From Deltaproteobacteria bacterium (GTDB taxonomy: Bacteria > Desulfobacterota > DSM-4660 > Desulfatiglandales > Desulfatiglandaceae), in the NCBI GenBank assembly GCA_019314425.1, contig JAFCZI010000061.1, positions 1 through 9,928 on the forward strand: a DNA stretch of 9,928 nt. Direction: 5' to 3'. The notes under the pieces were generated by a model. It made no database searches. It was not told where the DNA came from and saw nothing but the letters and a program-made list of their open reading frames with translations. Positions 7,218 through 9,928 of this stretch are shown piece after piece. Every line of letters begins with the position of its first letter. Positions within the stretch are counted from its first letter, which is position 1. A program made the translations under genes and the position numbers.

Positions 7218-7245
7218 TTGCTTCCCTCCCGATTTTGTAAAACCT

Positions 7246-8508
7246 TCAGTTGTCCGACACATAAACGCCCCCTTTCCCCGATACGGCCTGCGCAATGGCG
7301 CTCAAACTGGAACTGGCCAACAAACGGACCGGCTTCTTGTACTTTTTCCCCAACCTTTTGACCAGGGTGCAAGCCGCATGGCTGTTGCAGGTGACCGGGC
7401 AAAGCACCATGTCCGCGCGTTTGAGTTGGCTTTCAAGATTTTTCACGCCTTTTTGCATATAGCCGTCATGGTATTCAAATATGCCGTTGCTCCCTTCAAT
7501 CACTTGACGATAGAGAGATTCCATCTTTGTTAGTCCGCCAACCATCAGAACACGCCTTTGGCAGAGGTCGTAGGAAGGGCAAGCCTCATCACACCGGTTA
7601 ATCCGGAAGGCCTCTTTGATGAGCTGCTCCGCTTCCCCTTGAAGGGACGCGCCTGCTTCCCTCTGTTCCGCGAGTGCTCCGGAAAGCCGGCGGTTCTGCG
7701 TCTCGAGATCCGTCAACAGCATATCCCGTTGTTCCATTTTTTCCGACAGATGTTCCAAATCCGCACTCAGACGCTCGTTTTCCCCTTCAAGACCTACCGT
7801 TGCCCGTACCGATTTCAGTTCTGAAAGCGCCTGCGCCAACCGGTTTTTCTCTTTTTCGGAATCAGCCAGTCGAATGTGCAACGCTTCAATGGTTTTTTGA
7901 AGTTTTACAGTCTCTTTTTGCAGGGTTTTCCTGGACCGCGCGGACTCTCGGGTTTTGGCGCTCATTTTAACAGCCTCTTCCCGGTGAAACGTCAACTGCT
8001 GCTTAAAACGGGCGCTCTGTTCCACGTTCCCGTGCATGGACATGTGGATGGCCCCGAAGATCTCTCTTATGGATTTAGCCGAGAGATCCGGTCTTATGGC
8101 TGCGGCCCAGAAAGCGCCCGCATATTTCCCCGCATAAAAACAGGATGCCCAGTGCCCCATGAACACCTTTTCATTCAGGTCCCTCAGAGACACCGTCTCC
8201 CCATTGAACTTACGATTGAGCAGACGGTCCACCTGCCCGGACACCCGGTTTTCCGTTTCCGAACTGCCCACCAGCATCTCGTGGATTTCAAAAAGGCTTT
8301 TCCGCTTGGAAGAAATCCCCGCCTTTTTGAGCACCTGCTTCTGCTCCGAAAAGGTGAGGCAGGTCCCCACCACCGGGCATTTGAAAAATGGGTCGATTTC
8401 CCAGAATCTCAGCGCGGGCCGGTGCCGGGGCGTGGAATGGTTTTCAGGCAAATCGAGACGTCTTTCCCTTTGCGTGATTTGCAATTTTGCAATCCCCCTG
8501 TTTTCCAT
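7246..8508 (-). CDS. DUF2325 domain protein with coiled coil and Cys motifs
   Basis: A 420-aa cytoplasmic protein in three parts. Residues 1-175 form an N-terminal region with FFKCPVVGTC (Cys44, Cys50) and a mostly helical pattern. Residues about 178-300 are a long Glu/Lys/Leu-rich coiled coil. Residues 306-316 carry CDEACPSYDLC, followed by the DUF2325 domain (about 318-405) with its usual VLMVGG strand, YHDGYMQKG and a C-terminal AD-V-stretch holding Cys370, 374 and 380. DUF2325 has no assigned biochemical role. The ATG at 8508 is chosen because AGGAGG lies 8 bases upstream; an earlier ATG at 8616 falls inside the terminator hairpin. With nine or more Cys and the feo context, a metal- or redox-responsive role is plausible, but inferred. 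Confidence 0.88.
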   Translation of the reverse strand: MENRGIAKLQITQRERRLDLPENHSTPRHRPALRFWEIDPFFKCPVVGTCLTFSEQKQVLKKAGISSKRKSLFEIHEMLVGSSETENRVSGQVDRLLNRKFNGETVSLRDLNEKVFMGHWASCFYAGKYAGAFWAAAIRPDLSAKSIREIFGAIHMSMHGNVEQSARFKQQLTFHREEAVKMSAKTRESARSRKTLQKETVKLQKTIEALHIRLADSEKEKNRLAQALSELKSVRATVGLEGENERLSADLEHLSEKMEQRDMLLTDLETQNRRLSGALAEQREAGASLQGEAEQLIKEAFRINRCDEACPSYDLCQRRVLMVGGLTKMESLYRQVIEGSNGIFEYHDGYMQKGVKNLESQLKRADMVLCPVTCNSHAACTLVKRLGKKYKKPVRLLASSSLSAIAQAVSGKGGVYVSDN

Positions 8509-8580
8509 AAACAGTTCCTCCTTTTTTCCAGTATTTTGTTTTTGTGTCTCTGCAATCCCCTTTTTCCGTTTGTAACCAAT

Positions 8581-8622
8581 AAAAAAGGCGCAATCCCATG
8601 GTTTTCTCCATGACATTGCACC
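8581..8622 (-). terminator. Intrinsic terminator in the leader of the DUF2325 gene
   Basis: On the minus strand GGTGCAAT (8622-8615) pairs with ATTGCGCC (8594-8587) with one G-U pair, then CATGG pairs with CCATG across a 6-base loop, and six T follow at 8586-8581. It lies 82 bases past the stop of the 97-aa gene and 72 bases before the DUF2325 start, so it either ends the upstream transcript or acts as an attenuator. No strong promoter is visible between it and the DUF2325 gene. Confidence 0.85.
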
Positions 8623-8629
8623 TTCACTT

Positions 8630-8690
8630 CCTCCGCGCCCACAAGCAGGCCGGAGGCCGTAAGATATCCCTGTAACCGTTTACGGTTACA
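8630..8690 (-). promoter_or_regulatory. Two further hairpins before the terminator, possible cis-regulatory leader
   Basis: Two hairpins precede the terminator on the minus strand. The first, 8690-8671, has arms TGTAACCG and CGGTTACA around TAAA; as DNA it is an 18-of-20 palindrome that could also be an operator. The second, 8656-8630, pairs CCTCCGGCCT with GGGC-G-CGGAGG with one bulged G. Competing pairings exist: TGTAACC of the first could pair with GGTTACA at 8577-8571 downstream of the terminator, and GGCGC of the second with GCGCC of the terminator. I do not recognise a known riboswitch class. Confidence 0.5.
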
Positions 8691-8704
8691 CATCCTTTTT
8701 GTTT

Positions 8705-8998
8705 CTATTTCAGATCGATCAATACGTCAGTGAGTTTCTTTCGCAGTACTTCAAGCCTTTTGGATTTAAACGCTTTCCTGCTTTCCTCCAACACCTCAAT
8801 GGCCTCCCTGATGGCGTCCTTCAATACCCCTTCTCCGGATTGAGGGACGTAAGGGCACGCGAGGTTTTCCATTTGAAATCCGTCCGATTGCTGCGCCACG
8901 ATGGAAGCCATGAGAAAGCGATGGGAATCGATCATTTCATGCAGTTCCCGTACGCTTCGATCAACCGCTGCCATGGGAGCCCTGTTGCTTGAATTCAT
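8705..8998 (-). CDS. Small helical protein of unknown function
   Basis: A 97-aa soluble protein that I do not recognise. It is nearly all helical by pattern: helix 1 (about 11-38, VDRSVRELHEMIDSHRFLMAS), a short loop with ENLACPYVPQSGEG (Cys48), and helices 58-75 and 77-97 rich in Lys, Arg, Glu and Leu. There is no signal peptide. The start at 8998 has AGGA about 11 bases upstream; an in-frame ATG at 8974 is possible. It lies 114 bases downstream of the dtxR-like gene in the same direction, and upstream of the structured leader. It could be a small partner of the regulator or of the DUF2325 protein; this is guesswork from position. Confidence 0.75.
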   Translation of the reverse strand: MNSSNRAPMAAVDRSVRELHEMIDSHRFLMASIVAQQSDGFQMENLACPYVPQSGEGVLKDAIREAIEVLEESRKAFKSKRLEVLRKKLTDVLIDLK

Positions 8999-9044
8999 TT
9001 GTTCTATTTTCCTAGCATAGTTTTATTGTTCTAACTCAAAATTC

Positions 9045-9091
9045 AAAAAAAATGCCCAATACCTCAAGGCCTGTTTGGCCGAGCCCCAACG
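9045..9091 (-). terminator. Weak possible terminator after the dtxR-like gene
   Basis: On the minus strand a hairpin with CTCGGCC and GGCCTTGAG (two-base bulge) is followed, after 10 bases, by eight T (9052-9045). The gap between stem and T tract is too long for a good intrinsic terminator, so partial read-through to the 97-aa gene is likely. Confidence 0.3.
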
Positions 9092-9112
9092 CTGTGTTTC
9101 GATCTATCAGCC

Positions 9113-9604
9113 CTATGGGGGATCATTGAAATTCTCCTCCCGTGAAGAACGGTCCCGTTCCAGGGACGCCGTCCGTTCCATGAATTCACAGGAAAATTGT
9201 TCGGATTGTCTAACGCACTTGTCCGGGCTCCACGGTTCACGCCGATATTCCTCGAAACGTTCGAGCCAATCCTCACCGACCCGGGGACAAGCCTGAATAA
9301 ACGCCATGAAGTCCGTCATGCTATCAAGAGTTCCGACACTGAGGGCATGTTCCATCTTACAGGCCTCTTTATCGGCGGTATTCAAATCAATATTCAGAAC
9401 ATCGGTCAAAAACCTGCGCAGAATCATGTGTTTTCGGTGTACCTCACCGCCCACCTCGGAACCCTTATCGGTCAGTTCAACGTACTCGTATTTCTCGTAG
9501 TGAACAAGTTTCCGCTTGCTCAAATTCTTGAGCATGCTGGTCACCGTAGGCATCTTGACGTCCAGTCGCTTTTCCGCCGATATGTTTGTTTTCGCTTTAT
9601 CCAT
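9113..9604 (-). CDS. DtxR-family metal-dependent repressor with a shortened N-terminus
   Basis: A 163-aa protein. Residues 14-48 (RLDVKMPTVTSMLKNLSK to LTDKG) match the recognition helix and wing of the DtxR winged helix-turn-helix. Residues 56-105 match the dimerisation domain, with KHMILRRFLTD and EACKMEHALS. His59, Cys82, Glu85 and His86 align with His79, Cys102, Glu105 and His106 of C. diphtheriae DtxR at a constant offset of 20. The first helix, which carries Met10 in DtxR and the Asp8/Glu11 ligands in MntR, is absent: an in-frame TAA lies six codons before the ATG. The C-terminal tail (110-163) is Glu/Arg-rich with two Cys and no SH3-like domain. It probably represses itself and feoAB with Fe(II), if functional. 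Confidence 0.85.
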   Translation of the reverse strand: MDKAKTNISAEKRLDVKMPTVTSMLKNLSKRKLVHYEKYEYVELTDKGSEVGGEVHRKHMILRRFLTDVLNIDLNTADKEACKMEHALSVGTLDSMTDFMAFIQACPRVGEDWLERFEEYRREPWSPDKCVRQSEQFSCEFMERTASLERDRSSREENFNDPP

Positions 9605-9619
9605 GGGATACGCCTTAAG

Positions 9620-9633
9620 TTAGAGAGCCCTAA
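9620..9633 (-). promoter_or_regulatory. Candidate DtxR-type operator in the dtxR leader
   Basis: TTAGGGCTCTCTAA on the minus strand, inside the wider palindrome GTTAG-N6-CTAAC (9619-9634). It lies about 12-13 bases downstream of the -10 box and 15 bases before the start codon, suiting autorepression. It shares TTAG-N6-CTAA with the site before feoA. Confidence 0.65.
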
Positions 9634-9646
9634 CACCTTTCGAAAA

Positions 9647-9676
9647 TAAATAACATTCGAAAGAACTTGATGTCAA
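9647..9676 (-). promoter_or_regulatory. Promoter of the dtxR-like gene
   Basis: A perfect -35 TTGACA (9676-9671) is followed after 17 or 18 bases by TTATTT or TATTTA (9653-9647). The operator and start codon lie just downstream. Its -35 box overlaps that of the opposite promoter. Confidence 0.65.
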
Positions 9677-9695
9677 GCTTTTTTTCGAATATTTA
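9667..9695 (+). promoter_or_regulatory. Promoter of the rightward gene
   Basis: TTGATG (9667-9672), 17 bases, TATTTA (9690-9695), about 40 bases before the GTG start at 9737. The -35 box overlaps the TTGACA of the leftward promoter within the palindrome CTTGATGTCAAG (9666-9677), so the two promoters probably compete for RNA polymerase. Confidence 0.55.
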
Positions 9696-9736
9696 AATAG
9701 TCACCAGTTGCTTTAAAGAAAAGATAGAGGGCCATT

Positions 9737-9928
9737 GTGCCGGAAAAACACCAACCATTATTCAGTACCGCCTATCTCCGTTCGATCTGGGCAAAGGACT
9801 ATGAGGACTTTAAAAAATCTCAGGAAGCGGTGGCCTTGTACGTCCGTCTGAAAAACTGGGCCGACAAAGACTGGCAAAAAGAGACTGCATCGGAAGCAAC
9901 ATTCATCGATGTGTTTTTCAAGCAAACC
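9737..9928 (+). CDS. N-terminus of a probable restriction-modification (Eco57I / type IIG-like) protein, cut by window edge
   Basis: The only plus-strand gene I support. From a GTG at 9737, 64 codons are open to the window end. GAGG lies 6-7 bases upstream of the GTG. The protein begins VPEKHQPLFSTAYLRSIWA and goes on with a charged, aromatic-rich helical region and ETASEATFIDVFFKQT. This resembles the start of large fused restriction-methylase proteins with an N-terminal nuclease part, as I remember them; the catalytic motifs lie outside the window, so the function is unproven. It is divergent from the iron regulator and probably an unrelated defence gene inserted next to the iron block. Confidence 0.6.
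   Translation, partial: MPEKHQPLFSTAYLRSIWAKDYEDFKKSQEAVALYVRLKNWADKDWQKETASEATFIDVFFKQT

Noticed and set aside
6745..7533. A 262-residue plus-strand open frame.
   Set aside because: It spans three well-supported minus-strand genes and their ribosome sites; its protein looks random.
7876..8613. A 245-residue plus-strand open frame.
   Set aside because: It is the antisense shadow of the DUF2325 gene and its leader.
8509..8616. A longer start for the DUF2325 protein at 8616.
   Set aside because: The ATG lies within the terminator hairpin and has no suitable ribosome site, while 8508 has AGGAGG at 8 bases.
8409..8693. A 94-residue minus-strand reading frame (MCNRKRLQGYLTASG...) through the leader of the DUF2325 gene, with fairly coding-like codon use in its first half.
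   Set aside because: It has no spaced ribosome site, runs through the terminator hairpin and overlaps 100 bases of the DUF2325 gene. A leader peptide cannot be fully excluded.
9022..9035. A TTAG half site before the 97-aa gene as a further DtxR operator.
   Set aside because: Only one arm matches (right arm AAAA instead of CTAA), so it is likely chance in an AT-rich stretch.

Overview
The window reads as a chromosomal segment from an anaerobic Gram-negative bacterium, most likely a deltaproteobacterium of the Desulfobacterota (sulfate-reducer type). I judge this from the FeoAB/DtxR ferrous-iron context, from secreted proteins with Sec signals of the kind seen beside FeoB in that group, and from the overall flavour of the proteins. 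No rRNA, tRNA, CRISPR array or insertion sequence is visible, so the assignment is an inference. Almost everything is coded on the minus strand, so transcription runs from right to left.

Right edge (9605-9928): two promoters facing away from each other with overlapping -35 boxes. The rightward one leads into a gene cut by the window edge, whose N-terminus resembles large type IIG / Eco57I-like restriction-modification methylases. The leftward one leads into a DtxR-family metal-dependent repressor. A TTAG-N6-CTAA operator-like palindrome lies in the repressor's leader.

Centre (9604-2513, minus strand): an iron block. In transcription order it holds a dtxR-like regulator, a 97-aa helical protein of unknown function, a structured leader with an intrinsic terminator, a DUF2325 coiled-coil protein, a 70-aa basic protein of unknown function, a STAS-like protein with a Cys-rich tail, feoA, feoB (stop/start overlap ATGA), a 106-aa secreted Cys/His protein, and a 270-aa secreted DUF4198/NikM-like protein. 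A second TTAG-N6-CTAA site lies upstream of feoA, so the repressor probably controls both itself and iron import. FeoA and FeoB make the GTP-driven Fe(II) importer. The two exported proteins probably bind metal on the outer side. The DUF2325, STAS-Cys and small proteins are candidates for an undescribed cytoplasmic iron-sensing or iron-handling module.

Left (2512-1, minus strand): a heptamer-built hairpin repeat separates the iron block from a separate three-gene cluster. This cluster is an ABC ATPase, a six-helix ABC-2 type membrane protein and a DUF4857-like membrane-anchored protein that runs off the left edge. These genes overlap or nearly abut. The ATPase has Asp where the catalytic Glu is normally found.

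The most interesting points are the DtxR-like protein that lacks the first helix (and with it one expected metal ligand), the attenuator-like leader before the DUF2325 gene, the conserved-looking accessory proteins around FeoAB, and the heptamer hairpin that pairs better as minus-strand RNA than as DNA.
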